This document shows, piece after piece, positions 43,033 to 51,718 of a DNA stretch of 64,000 nucleotides. Position 1 is the first letter of the stretch, and each line of letters starts with the position of its first letter. The stretch spans positions 62,001-126,000 of the forward strand of contig CALUMQ010000029.1 of the NCBI GenBank assembly GCA_944321765.1, given 5' to 3'. The notes below the pieces were generated by a model, which did no database searches, had not been told where the DNA came from, and was given only the letters and a program-made list of their open reading frames with translations. This DNA comes from an uncultured Alistipes sp. GTDB taxonomy: Bacteria; Bacteroidota; Bacteroidia; Bacteroidales; Rikenellaceae. A program made the translations under genes and the position numbers.

Positions 43033-45174
43033 ATGAGAAAACAAACCCTGTATACAGCCGCTGCGCTGGTCCTCGCAGCAGGCGTCGCCGGATGCTCGAA
43101 AAACGACATCGAGCAGGGTGCCGCAGGTACCGGAACCGTTGCCCTGAGTATCTCGGCGACGCGGGCCAACGGTGAATCTGCCGACGGCACGTCGTCCTAC
43201 AATCCGCTTGACTACCAAACGATCCGGATCTACAACGCTTCGGACGAACTCATCCGCCGATATTCGGCCTCGTCGCTGCCCGAGCGTCTCGAACTGCTGG
43301 CCGGCAGTTACAGCGTGAGCGTGGAGGTCGGCGAGCAGGTGCCCGCGTCGTTCGAGAAGAGATTCTATATCGGCAAGCAGCCCTTCTCCGTCACGGCCAA
43401 GCAGCCGACAAGTGTCGAGGTGAAGTGCGCCCGGCAGAATGTCGCCGCCAAGGTGGCTTTTGACACATCGATTGCCGAGAACTTCGGGTCCCAGGTCAAG
43501 GTGTGGGTGGCGGCGGCTCCCGCCGAACAGTCGGCCGAACTGGGCAAAGGAACGCTCGACGAGCTGACCTACACCGAAGCCCGCGAAGGATACTTCATGT
43601 TGCCCGAAGGTGTTTCGACGCTTGTCTACAAGTTCCAGGGCACGCACTCCGATCCCTCGGTGGGCAGCAACGGCGTCGTCACCCGTGAAGGTACGCTGAC
43701 GGGCGTCACCGTCGGGGCCAACTGCACGATGACATTCCGCTACTCGGAGGATGCTCCGGGGTACATCGAGTGCTTTACCATCCAGGTCGACGACTCCTCG
43801 GAGGATTATACGGACGACATCATCTGGACCGACATTACGATCACCGGAGACGGCTTTGACCTCAACGAACAGCAGGACTACATTCCCGGCAAATCGGCAA
43901 ATGTCGGCTACCTGATCGCCAACCTCACGCCGATCAAGAGCGTCGTACTCTACGCCGGGTCGGAGACCTATGATCTGACCGAATCGACCTATCCCGGCAT
44001 CACGCTCGAAAAGACCAACGAACGCAACATGAAGGTGCTGTTGGGCGATGACTTCTTCAAGGCGCTCGGCGGCGGTGAGCAGGAGATTCGTATCCGCGTG
44101 CGCGACACCTCGAACGGCGAACTCTCCTACACCACACCGTTCCGTGTGCAGGGGCTGCTGCCTGTCCAACCGTCGGACTACGACCTGTGGAGCAACCGTG
44201 TCACGCTCAAGGCGCTGGTTCTCGATCCCGAAGCCTCGGAGATCTCCTTCAAGCTGGGCGACAAGACGGCTGCAGGAGTGGCCGGAGAGAATAATCTCTA
44301 CACGGCGACCTTTGAACCCGAGTGGACACAAAGCTCAAACGCCGAGAACCCCTCCTACCCCTCCTACTACCTCCCGGTTGCCGGTACGGGCGTATTCGCC
44401 GGGAACCGATACGACTGCCAGGCAACTGTCGACTCACAAACGTACACTGGATCGTTCACGGCCGGAAGCGGACAGACCATTCTCAATGGAGACATGGAGG
44501 GCAGCCTGAGCTGCTTCGGAACCTCGAACTCCAACACAACCATGTGGGGCAGCGGAAACAACTCACTTAAACGAGGTCTCTGCAACGCTGCAACATATAC
44601 AGGCATGGGTGGAAGCCAATGCGCCAAACTTTCGGCATCCGAAACTCTCGGCATCCTCGCCGCCGGAAATCTTTTCACCGGAACATTCAACATGAGTGGT
44701 ACATCCGGCACGGTAGGTTTTGGCCAGAAATATACCTATACGGCGCGTCCGAAATCCTTGAAATTCAAATATCATGCGACTGTCGGGACCGTAGATATCA
44801 ACAAATACGGTTCAATACAGACCGGCGAGCAGGACATCTCGACCGTCTACGTAGCCATTGTTGACTGGTCGGCACGCCACAACGTCACCTCTGGAACAAG
44901 TGCTCCCACAGGAACCTGGGATCCCGGAGCGCAGACAACGCTCGACGGATCCGGAGCCATCATCGCCTACGGCACGATGGATATCCGCGAATCGACGCAG
45001 GGTGATGCAATGGTCGAAGGGGAAATTCCCCTGCGATTCTTCGACACGGCTGCCGCCGCTCCTTCGGGCAACTACACCATCGTCATCGCCTGCTCGACGA
45101 GCAAGTATGGTGACTACATGAACGGCTGCTCGTCAAACGTTCTCTACGTCGACGACTTCTCGTGGGGATATTGA
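43033..45174 (+). CDS. DUF4493-PCMD lipoprotein
   Basis: This 713-residue lipoprotein has lipobox VAGC (cysteine 21) followed by SKNDIE. Residues about 35-270 are DUF4493-like (NPLDYQTIRIYNASDELIRR, LELLAGSYSVSVEVGEQVPA). A middle region of Ig-like strands follows, and residues 487-713 are a PCMD (putative carbohydrate metabolism) domain, from GDMEGSLSCFG to NVLYVDDFSWGY. PCMD domains are jelly-roll folds thought to bind carbohydrate; none here has a proven ligand. The PCMD part is about three-quarters identical, without gaps, to that of the last gene in the operon. Confidence 0.82.
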   Translation: MRKQTLYTAAALVLAAGVAGCSKNDIEQGAAGTGTVALSISATRANGESADGTSSYNPLDYQTIRIYNASDELIRRYSASSLPERLELLAGSYSVSVEVGEQVPASFEKRFYIGKQPFSVTAKQPTSVEVKCARQNVAAKVAFDTSIAENFGSQVKVWVAAAPAEQSAELGKGTLDELTYTEAREGYFMLPEGVSTLVYKFQGTHSDPSVGSNGVVTREGTLTGVTVGANCTMTFRYSEDAPGYIECFTIQVDDSSEDYTDDIIWTDITITGDGFDLNEQQDYIPGKSANVGYLIANLTPIKSVVLYAGSETYDLTESTYPGITLEKTNERNMKVLLGDDFFKALGGGEQEIRIRVRDTSNGELSYTTPFRVQGLLPVQPSDYDLWSNRVTLKALVLDPEASEISFKLGDKTAAGVAGENNLYTATFEPEWTQSSNAENPSYPSYYLPVAGTGVFAGNRYDCQATVDSQTYTGSFTAGSGQTILNGDMEGSLSCFGTSNSNTTMWGSGNNSLKRGLCNAATYTGMGGSQCAKLSASETLGILAAGNLFTGTFNMSGTSGTVGFGQKYTYTARPKSLKFKYHATVGTVDINKYGSIQTGEQDISTVYVAIVDWSARHNVTSGTSAPTGTWDPGAQTTLDGSGAIIAYGTMDIRESTQGDAMVEGEIPLRFFDTAAAAPSGNYTIVIACSTSKYGDYMNGCSSNVLYVDDFSWGY
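44491..45174 (+). repeat. PCMD-domain paralogue copy 1
   Basis: These 684 bases encode 227 residues plus stop. They align gaplessly with 48024-48707; by hand I count 172 of 227 identical residues. Conserved blocks include TMWGSGNN, LKRGLC, GSQCAKL and GEQDISTVYVAIVDWSAR. Confidence 0.85.
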
Positions 45175-45230
45175 TTCCTCCCCGAAACGGAATCGAGTCA
45201 TTTTACGCCAAAAACGTATACGACCGACAT

Positions 45231-46082
45231 ATGCGGCGAACCATCATCTGCATCATGACGCTACTGCTGGGCCTCGGCCCGGCAGCGGCGTCTTACGCTC
45301 AGGAACCAATCGCCCGGGCCGATACGCCCCCGACCGTCCGAACGAGTCAGACAGCATCCGAGGCCCGGAAACGCCCGGACGCCGACACGTTGACCGTCAA
45401 CCAGCGACGGGCCCGTCGCGGACTGACCGACCGACACACGCTCTTCGTCCCCAAGGGGCAGTGGATCTTCGGCGGAACAGCCTCCTACTCGACCCATACC
45501 AACGACAATTACAAGTTCCTGATTCTCGAAGACATCAACTCCCGAGGGTATACGTTCCAGATCAGCCCCATTATCGCCTACGCCCTGCGCGACAACATGG
45601 CCGTCGGCGCCCGCTTCATCTATGCCCGGTCGCTGCTCAAGCTGGACAACGCCCGGCTGAAGTTCGGGGATGACGAATCGGGCATCGAACTCTCGGCAAA
45701 GGATTTCTATACGCTCAAGCACAGCTACACAACCGCACTGATCATGCGGCAGTACATCCCGCTGGGACGCAACAAGCGATTCGCGCTCTTCAACGAAACC
45801 TCGATCTCGGCAGGTGCCTCGCAAAGCAAGTTTGCCAACGATTCACCGGTGAGGGGCACCTATCAGACGGGATTCGAACTCGGCATCGGAATCTCCCCGG
45901 GCATCGTAGCCTTTGCAACCAACAACATGGCCGTCGAGGTCAACGTCGGCGTCATGGGTATCAACTACAGTCACATCAAGCAGGTACACAACCAGGTCCG
46001 CGATGGCAATCTGAAGACCAGCATGATGAACTTCAAGGTCAACATCTTCTCGGTAGGCCTCAGCATGTCGTTCTACCTCTGA
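45231..46082 (+). CDS. Small outer-membrane beta-barrel A
   Basis: This 283-residue protein has a signal peptide (cleavage near SYA-QE, residue 23) and a 60-residue linker rich in T, P and R. An 8-10-strand barrel follows from about residue 78, starting GQWIFGGTASYSTHTNDN; other strands include RDNMAVGARFIYARSLLKLD, ALIMRQYIPLGRNKRFALF and a terminal FSVGLSMSFYL with the usual aromatic end. It sits in the lipoprotein operon 56 bases after the PCMD gene and resembles the next gene. It may anchor or export the lipoproteins. Confidence 0.75.
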   Translation: MRRTIICIMTLLLGLGPAAASYAQEPIARADTPPTVRTSQTASEARKRPDADTLTVNQRRARRGLTDRHTLFVPKGQWIFGGTASYSTHTNDNYKFLILEDINSRGYTFQISPIIAYALRDNMAVGARFIYARSLLKLDNARLKFGDDESGIELSAKDFYTLKHSYTTALIMRQYIPLGRNKRFALFNETSISAGASQSKFANDSPVRGTYQTGFELGIGISPGIVAFATNNMAVEVNVGVMGINYSHIKQVHNQVRDGNLKTSMMNFKVNIFSVGLSMSFYL

Positions 46083-46095
46083 AATCCGAATCCGC

Positions 46096-47067
46096 ATGAA
46101 ACGTCTACTTCTCATCATCATGGTTGCGACGCTCGGAGGCGCCTCCGCCGCAGCTCACGGCGTCGACGGGTTCGGAAACGGGCCCGAAAATCCGCAGCAC
46201 GACGAACAACTCCCGGTCGAGCAGCATCCCGGGCAAACGGCTCTGCAGCCTCTCGACGCAATACCGTCCTCAAGCTCTTCGTTCGAGACCGCAGGGCTCT
46301 CCGCAACGGACTCCACAGCCGTCGCGGCTGTCGCAGCCGATCGTCCCGTCAAGCAGCGCTTCCTCCCGACGCGCCGCCGCATGGACCGGGAGATCAACAA
46401 GATCAAATACGTCTACCGCGGAGAGATCATGTTGGGAGCAACAGCCTCCTACGGAACCCTCTCGAGCGAAGATGCCGATATCTGGACCCTTGTGTCGAAC
46501 ATCTCGGCCGAGGGTGCTGTGGCCAGCGTCAAGCCCTTTATCGGCTACTTCTACCGCGACAACCGCTGCATCGGTCTGAGATTCGGATACCAGCACATGA
46601 GCGGAAAGCTCAAGAATGCCGAATACAACCTCGGATCGAGCAACGACATCGCAGGCTCCATCCCCTATTTCGATCTCAACAGCAACAGCTACTCGTTCGG
46701 CATCTTCCACCGCTCCTACGCCGGATTGGATCCCGCAGGACGCATCGGACTCTTTGCCGAATTCGAGTTCCTGGTGACCCGCGGATCGGCCAACTTCGTC
46801 TTCGACGACACCAACAAGCGAACCTACAGCGACAACATGCAGCTCAAGCTCGCGTTCAACCCCGGAGCCTCCGTATACATCTTCCCCAATGTCTGCGCAA
46901 CGCTCTCCTTCGGGCTGGGCGGTATCCAGTACAACACCGTCACGCAGAAGGATGAAGCGGGTGTGAAGATCGGTTCGCGCGAGACCTCGAAAATGCGATT
47001 CCGCCTCAACCTCCTGGCCATAAACATCGGTATGAACGTCCACCTGTGGGACCACAAGAAGAAGTAA
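46096..47067 (+). CDS. Small outer-membrane beta-barrel B
   Basis: This 323-residue protein has a signal peptide (cleavage near SAA-AH, residue 20), a 75-residue low-complexity region rich in S, P and Q, and a barrel from about 110. Strand sequence parallels barrel A: RGEIMLGATASYGTLSSEDA, PFIGYFYRDNRCIGLRFGYQ, GIFHRSYAGLDPAGRIGLFAEFEF, with a final LLAINIGMNVHLW. The barrels look like diverged duplicates. Its TAA stop overlaps the next ATG by one base (TAATG), indicating coupled translation with the second PCMD gene. Confidence 0.75.
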   Translation: MKRLLLIIMVATLGGASAAAHGVDGFGNGPENPQHDEQLPVEQHPGQTALQPLDAIPSSSSSFETAGLSATDSTAVAAVAADRPVKQRFLPTRRRMDREINKIKYVYRGEIMLGATASYGTLSSEDADIWTLVSNISAEGAVASVKPFIGYFYRDNRCIGLRFGYQHMSGKLKNAEYNLGSSNDIAGSIPYFDLNSNSYSFGIFHRSYAGLDPAGRIGLFAEFEFLVTRGSANFVFDDTNKRTYSDNMQLKLAFNPGASVYIFPNVCATLSFGLGGIQYNTVTQKDEAGVKIGSRETSKMRFRLNLLAINIGMNVHLWDHKKK

Positions 47068-48707
47068 TGAAACCGCGTATGAGCAAACTCCTCCGCATAC
47101 TGACCGTCTCGCTGCTGTTCGGGCTCCAGGCCTGCATTCACAACGACATCCCCTATCCGGTCGTCGAGTTGCAGATCACGGAGGTCGAGGGCCAGGGCTT
47201 CACGACGGCCATCGACGCTGCGCAGCGCACCGTCACGCTGAACCTCGACGAATCGACCGACATCCGCAATGTGCGTATCGACCGCATTGCCGCCACCGAG
47301 GGCGCCACCCTCTCGTGCGAGGTGCCGGCAACCTACGACATGCGCTCGCCGCTCTACGTCACGCTCTCACTCTATCAGAATTACGTATGGATGATTCAGG
47401 CGCAGCAGGTCATCGACCGCAGGTTCCAGGTCGCCGGACAGATCGGCGCCGCGGAGATCGATGCCAAGAACCGCATCGCCAAGGCTTATGTGAGCGCCCA
47501 GACCGATCTGGAGCATATCCAGGTCACCGAACTGAAACTCGGTCCCGCGGAGATCACCTCCTATACCCCGACGCTCGAGGAGTTTGCCGACACGGACTTC
47601 CGCTCGCCGCGGACCGTCAGCGTCACCTGCTTCGGAAGAAGCGAACAATGGTGGCTGTTCGTGGAACAGTCCGAATCGAAGATCGCCGTAGGCTCAAGCG
47701 ACCTGTGGCGCAATACGGCCTCCGTCACGGCCATCGTCTCCGAGGAGGAGCATGCATCGGGAGCCCGGCTGCAATACCGGATGAAGGGTTCGGAGGCGTG
47801 GATCGACATGACAACTCCCGCCTACGAAGCCGGAATCCTCACGGCATGGATCACCCCCGAGTGGAACGCCTCGACCAACCCGAACAGCCTGACCGTCTAT
47901 ACCCCCGATCCGTCAAAGGGACTCTTTGCAGGAGCAACCTATGAGATCCAGCTGCTGATCGGCGACCAACAGACCCAACTCTTCGAATACACGGCGGCAG
48001 CGGGTGACACAATCCCCGGAGGCGACATGGAGGGGGAGCTGAGCTGCTTCTCGACGGACAACTCCGCAGCCACCATGTGGGGCAGCGGCAACAATACCCT
48101 CAAGAGAGGATTGTGTACCGCGGCAACCTTTGCAGGCATGCAGGGCAGCCAGTGCGCAAAACTGACCGCCAGCCAGACGCTGGGCATCCTGGCCTCGGGG
48201 AACCTCTTTACCGGAACCTTCCGGATGGTCGGCACGACCGGAACCGTGGGATTCGGACAGAAGTTCGACTACTCGGCGCGTCCCCGCTCGCTGCGACTGA
48301 AGTATCACGCGCAGGTAGGCAAGGTCGACATCAACAAATACGGAACACTCGAAAAGGGCGAGCAGGACATCTCAACCGTCTATGTGGCCATCGTCGACTG
48401 GAGCGCCCGCCGGGATGTCTCCTCGGGAACCAGCGCCCCGACCGGGACTTGGGATCCCTCGGCGCAGACTTCGCTCGAGGGGGCCGGGAAGATCATTGCC
48501 TATGGAATCATGGATATCAGCGAGTCAACATCGGGGGATACCATGGTCGAGGGCGAGATTCCGCTGCGCTATTACGACACGACCAGCGCAGCACCGCAAA
48601 GCAGCTACACGCTGATCATCAGCTGTGCGACAAGCAAGTACGGAGATTTCATGGACGGCTGCTCAACGAACGTGCTCTACGTCGACGACTTCCGCTGGGG
48701 CTACTGA
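47067..48707 (+). CDS. PCMD-domain lipoprotein
   Basis: This 546-residue protein begins MKPRMSKLLRILTVSLLFGL and has lipobox LQAC (cysteine 23) followed by IHNDIP. The N-terminal part (VVELQITEVEGQGFTTAIDA, TVTLNLDESTDIRNVRID, WMIQAQQVIDRRFQVAGQIG) is the region that normally precedes PCMD domains. Residues 320-546 are the PCMD domain (GDMEGELSCFS to NVLYVDDFRWGY). Unlike the first PCMD protein it has no DUF4493 region. It is the last gene of the operon, overlapping barrel B by one base, and is followed by a perfect terminator. Confidence 0.82.
   Translation: MKPRMSKLLRILTVSLLFGLQACIHNDIPYPVVELQITEVEGQGFTTAIDAAQRTVTLNLDESTDIRNVRIDRIAATEGATLSCEVPATYDMRSPLYVTLSLYQNYVWMIQAQQVIDRRFQVAGQIGAAEIDAKNRIAKAYVSAQTDLEHIQVTELKLGPAEITSYTPTLEEFADTDFRSPRTVSVTCFGRSEQWWLFVEQSESKIAVGSSDLWRNTASVTAIVSEEEHASGARLQYRMKGSEAWIDMTTPAYEAGILTAWITPEWNASTNPNSLTVYTPDPSKGLFAGATYEIQLLIGDQQTQLFEYTAAAGDTIPGGDMEGELSCFSTDNSAATMWGSGNNTLKRGLCTAATFAGMQGSQCAKLTASQTLGILASGNLFTGTFRMVGTTGTVGFGQKFDYSARPRSLRLKYHAQVGKVDINKYGTLEKGEQDISTVYVAIVDWSARRDVSSGTSAPTGTWDPSAQTSLEGAGKIIAYGIMDISESTSGDTMVEGEIPLRYYDTTSAAPQSSYTLIISCATSKYGDFMDGCSTNVLYVDDFRWGY
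48024..48707 (+). repeat. PCMD-domain paralogue copy 2
   Basis: Second copy of the 227-residue PCMD domain, the same length as 44491-45174. Substitutions are spread evenly and are mostly conservative, which argues for duplication followed by divergence under constraint. Confidence 0.85.
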
Positions 48708-48727
48708 TTCAGCGAATCGGTAAGGGA

Positions 48728-48777
48728 GATACGAAAAAAGCAGAGATCCCGTTGCGGATCTCTGCTTTTTTCGTATC
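48728..48777. terminator. Perfect 22-bp terminator stem
   Basis: Positions 48728-48749 pair exactly with 48756-48777 around a 6-nt loop, with A6 and T6 tracts within the arms. It ends both the lipoprotein operon and the convergent transglycosylase gene. Confidence 0.9.
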
Positions 48778-48788
48778 CTGGCTGCGCG

Positions 48789-49484
48789 TTACCTCCCGGC
48801 AATGCGGCAGTACTTGTCGTAGCGTCCCATTACGTCGTCCACATAGGCCAGCGTCTGGCGGCTGCCCGTGAAACGGCCACATTTGACCACGTCATTCTCA
48901 TAATACTCCGGAAGAGCCTTCAACTCCAGGTAGCGGGCAACCACCTCCCACGAGTTGGGATCTTCGCCATGAACCCTCGCCAACCGCCGGGCATCGTTCA
49001 CATGGCCGATGCCTCCGTTGTACGACGCCAACACGATACTCATCCGATCCCGCTCGGGCGTCCCCGCCGGAATACGGAGTGACGACGTGATTTCCGACAT
49101 CAGTTTGTTGGCCAGCCAGACGTTGATCTCCGGATCGGAGATCCTCTCGGTCGAAACCTCGAACTGGCGCGCCACGGAGGGCATGATCTGCATCAGCCCC
49201 CGGGCCCCGCTGCGCGAGGTGATGTCGGGTGTAAACCGCGATTCGTGGTAAGCGATGGCACTCATCAGGCGCCAGTCGTTACCTTCCCGTTCGCTGATGT
49301 TGCGAATCAGGTTGTCATAGGTCGAGATCACATAGTCGCCCTCTGCAAGCAGCGACAAGTCGCTCATCTCGCTCCTTTCGTCCGGCTCCGGATCCGTCAC
49401 GGGCGTGCCGAACTGCGCGTTAAAACCGTAAAATGTTGTCAGAATGGTTAAGAACGCAAACGTTAAAACTGTCTTTTTTAGCAT
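48789..49484 (-). CDS. Lytic transglycosylase (SLT/MltF-like)
   Basis: This 231-residue protein has an N-terminal signal or anchor helix (residues 3-21). The SLT catalytic domain runs from about 70: AIAYHESRFTPDITSRSGAR with the catalytic glutamate of HES, GLMQIMPSVARQF, then IVLASYNGGIGHVNDARR, the goose-lysozyme-type NGG signature. It cleaves peptidoglycan to 1,6-anhydro-MurNAc products, which links it logically to the amino-sugar recycling genes at 5.1 kb. It lacks the solute-binding domain of full MltF. It lies 44 bases after the porin gene in the same direction. Confidence 0.9.
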   Translation of the reverse strand: MLKKTVLTFAFLTILTTFYGFNAQFGTPVTDPEPDERSEMSDLSLLAEGDYVISTYDNLIRNISEREGNDWRLMSAIAYHESRFTPDITSRSGARGLMQIMPSVARQFEVSTERISDPEINVWLANKLMSEITSSLRIPAGTPERDRMSIVLASYNGGIGHVNDARRLARVHGEDPNSWEVVARYLELKALPEYYENDVVKCGRFTGSRQTLAYVDDVMGRYDKYCRIAGR

Positions 49485-49528
49485 AAAAGCTTCCTTTGCG
49501 GGCAGTTCACACCGCGCAGTACAGCACG

Positions 49529-51667
49529 CTAATCATAGAAACCCCAAGAGATACCGATTTTGAACATGCCCGGATTGAGCGGGTAGTTCGCCGCGGAGAA
49601 ATACTCTCCGTTGCCGAACAGCCCTTTGTTCACATGCTGATATTTCAAAAATATCCGCATTCTCTTCCACTTTCCCATGACGAAAGCATCCAGATAGGGG
49701 TAATTCCCCACCTCCAGCTCCCGCTGGTTGTAGTACACCGACAGAGCCGGATTATAGCCCGGCGCATAATAACGCGTATTATAGCGGCCGTCGAGTCCGA
49801 TCTGCAGGCGCAATACGTCGCGCACCACCCAGAATTCGTAGTAATACGACAGGTAGGCACTCAAAAGCGGAACGGGGACAACTTCCTGATCCGTGCTCCA
49901 CTGCAACAATACCCTGTTGTCCAGATGGAGTCCGCCTAAGCGGAAATCCTTGCGTGCATACACACTCGTGAGGCTGACCGTTCCGCTGGCCTGGGCGACA
50001 TTCGCATCCGATCCGTAATAGATCTTGTCCGTAAGGACGCCCTGCCAGGCCCCCGCTTCGAATGCAAAGTCGGGAACCGAGAACTTTACCTCCAACCGAG
50101 TCTCAGTCTCCTTGTTCAAAGGAGTGTTCCATATGAAATGGTTCGAGTATAGATTCTCCTGCCAAAAGTTCGGCGAGCGACGCTCCAGATTGAAACGCCC
50201 CTCGAGAATCAGGGGATGTCCGCGGAGGTACCCCGTCAGCGCCAGGTGGGCGCCGATGGTGAGGTCTCCGCCTCTGTAACCCGACGGGTAGAAGGTTGCC
50301 TCCCCTCCCCAGTCGACGTATTTCTTGATCTTGCCGTTGACGGATCCGTAGAAGAAGTAACTCATCTCGTTGACCTTCTCGTACTTGCCCGTCAGGTAGT
50401 CCTTGAGTTCGAATTGCGAGTAGGTATGCAGGTCGACCCCGATGCCCGCATCGAGCGTGCCGACCACTCCGTCGCGGTCCCACGGCTGCGCCTGGACAAA
50501 GATGCGGTTGCTGATGTTGCGCTCGTAGATCGAGTCGCGCGTCTGGGTGGGGTTGATGAACCAGTTCTTGTAGTAGTTGTACTCCGCCGAGACGAACTCT
50601 CCGTTTTCGTTCCGATGGTCCCGCTCGTTGGTATACGGCGCGTTGATGTCGGTGTAGATCTTGCTCCACGAACTGTACTCGAACGAATGTCCGATGTAGA
50701 CCGACGACAACCCTGCCATCGAAAAATCGCTCTCCGTCATCCGCTGCAGCGGAATACCGTACGACTGGGTGACGAAAAAGGCGTTGTTGCGGTAGACGTT
50801 CTTCGCCTGGGCATCGGCCAGACGCATCGGTACGCCCGACGGCATGTCGAAGGTCGTATCGGCAAGGGCCCATTTGCCAACCACGCCGCCGTTCTCCTGC
50901 TGGTCGATGTAGTTGTTGTAGTACGCCGCATGGATCGAATAGCGTTTGCCCGTATGGTTCACCGCCACGGCAAGATTGTGGTTCTTCGTCCGCGACCATA
51001 TATACTGGCCCTTCGTGCCGCGCGCCTTGTAGTCGATGTTGAATCCCGTCGTGGGCGAGATGTTCTGCGCATGCATGATGTGGAAGTTCTCCTCCCGGAA
51101 GCGCTTCTGCCCCGACTCCTCGTAACTCATGCGGATTATCGGTTTCTTCGTGTTGTAGAAGCCGACATTCTCCATGTTGTACGTGTACGCGTAGTACGGA
51201 CTCGCAAAACTGAAGTCAAAGAACTCCGGACGCCGGAAGTAGTTGAGCGGCAGCGATGTCTGGCCCAACGCCCCCTGCGCGATATCGCCCACGTCCTCGC
51301 GATAGAACGGATAGTCGATCCGGTAATCGGTCAGCGTGGTGTCCAGCGGCATGATCTCCACCCGGTTGTAGTTGCGCTTCACATGCCACATGAAGTTGTT
51401 CAGCGCACGGATCGAGTCGCTGAAGAAGTACGACTCGAGCGGCTTACGGATCTTGCGCTCCTGTTTGGTCGTATCCTGAGGCTCTCCCTCGCCATCCTCG
51501 TCGGTCTGCTCATAGGGATTCGTCCCGTAGAGTGCGCCGCTCTGACCGTTGCGCATCGCCCGCTGCAGGGTACTCGCGTCGAAATTCTGGGCCTGCAAGG
51601 CTTGCGGCACCCAAAATAACAGTCCCACGAGGAGTGTCAGCAGTATGCGGTTCGAGAGTCTCGCCAT
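49529..51667 (-). CDS. Porin_10-family putative outer-membrane porin
   Basis: This 712-residue protein has a signal peptide (cleavage near LQA-QN, residue 26) and a long beta-barrel with alternating aromatics. Family landmarks are YFFSDSIRALNNFMWHVKRN, TLTDYRIDYPFYREDVGDIA, LGQTSLPLNYFRRPEFFDF and a terminal ISWGFYD. These match the Bacteroidetes putative porin family (Porin_10). Solute unknown. I start at the ATG (51667); a TTG three codons upstream is possible. -7 box at 51694-51701. Confidence 0.85.
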   Translation of the reverse strand: MARLSNRILLTLLVGLLFWVPQALQAQNFDASTLQRAMRNGQSGALYGTNPYEQTDEDGEGEPQDTTKQERKIRKPLESYFFSDSIRALNNFMWHVKRNYNRVEIMPLDTTLTDYRIDYPFYREDVGDIAQGALGQTSLPLNYFRRPEFFDFSFASPYYAYTYNMENVGFYNTKKPIIRMSYEESGQKRFREENFHIMHAQNISPTTGFNIDYKARGTKGQYIWSRTKNHNLAVAVNHTGKRYSIHAAYYNNYIDQQENGGVVGKWALADTTFDMPSGVPMRLADAQAKNVYRNNAFFVTQSYGIPLQRMTESDFSMAGLSSVYIGHSFEYSSWSKIYTDINAPYTNERDHRNENGEFVSAEYNYYKNWFINPTQTRDSIYERNISNRIFVQAQPWDRDGVVGTLDAGIGVDLHTYSQFELKDYLTGKYEKVNEMSYFFYGSVNGKIKKYVDWGGEATFYPSGYRGGDLTIGAHLALTGYLRGHPLILEGRFNLERRSPNFWQENLYSNHFIWNTPLNKETETRLEVKFSVPDFAFEAGAWQGVLTDKIYYGSDANVAQASGTVSLTSVYARKDFRLGGLHLDNRVLLQWSTDQEVVPVPLLSAYLSYYYEFWVVRDVLRLQIGLDGRYNTRYYAPGYNPALSVYYNQRELEVGNYPYLDAFVMGKWKRMRIFLKYQHVNKGLFGNGEYFSAANYPLNPGMFKIGISWGFYD

Positions 51668-51693
51668 GTCAGCCAAAGGGCGGAAATCCGCGG

Positions 51694-51701
51694 CAAAGGT
51701 A
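51694..51701 (-). promoter_or_regulatory. -7 box of the porin gene
   Basis: Minus-strand TACCTTTG (51701-51694), 27 bases before the ATG, in the AT-rich gap after pssA. Confidence 0.5.
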
Positions 51702-51718
51702 ATTAAAAAATTTTAGTT

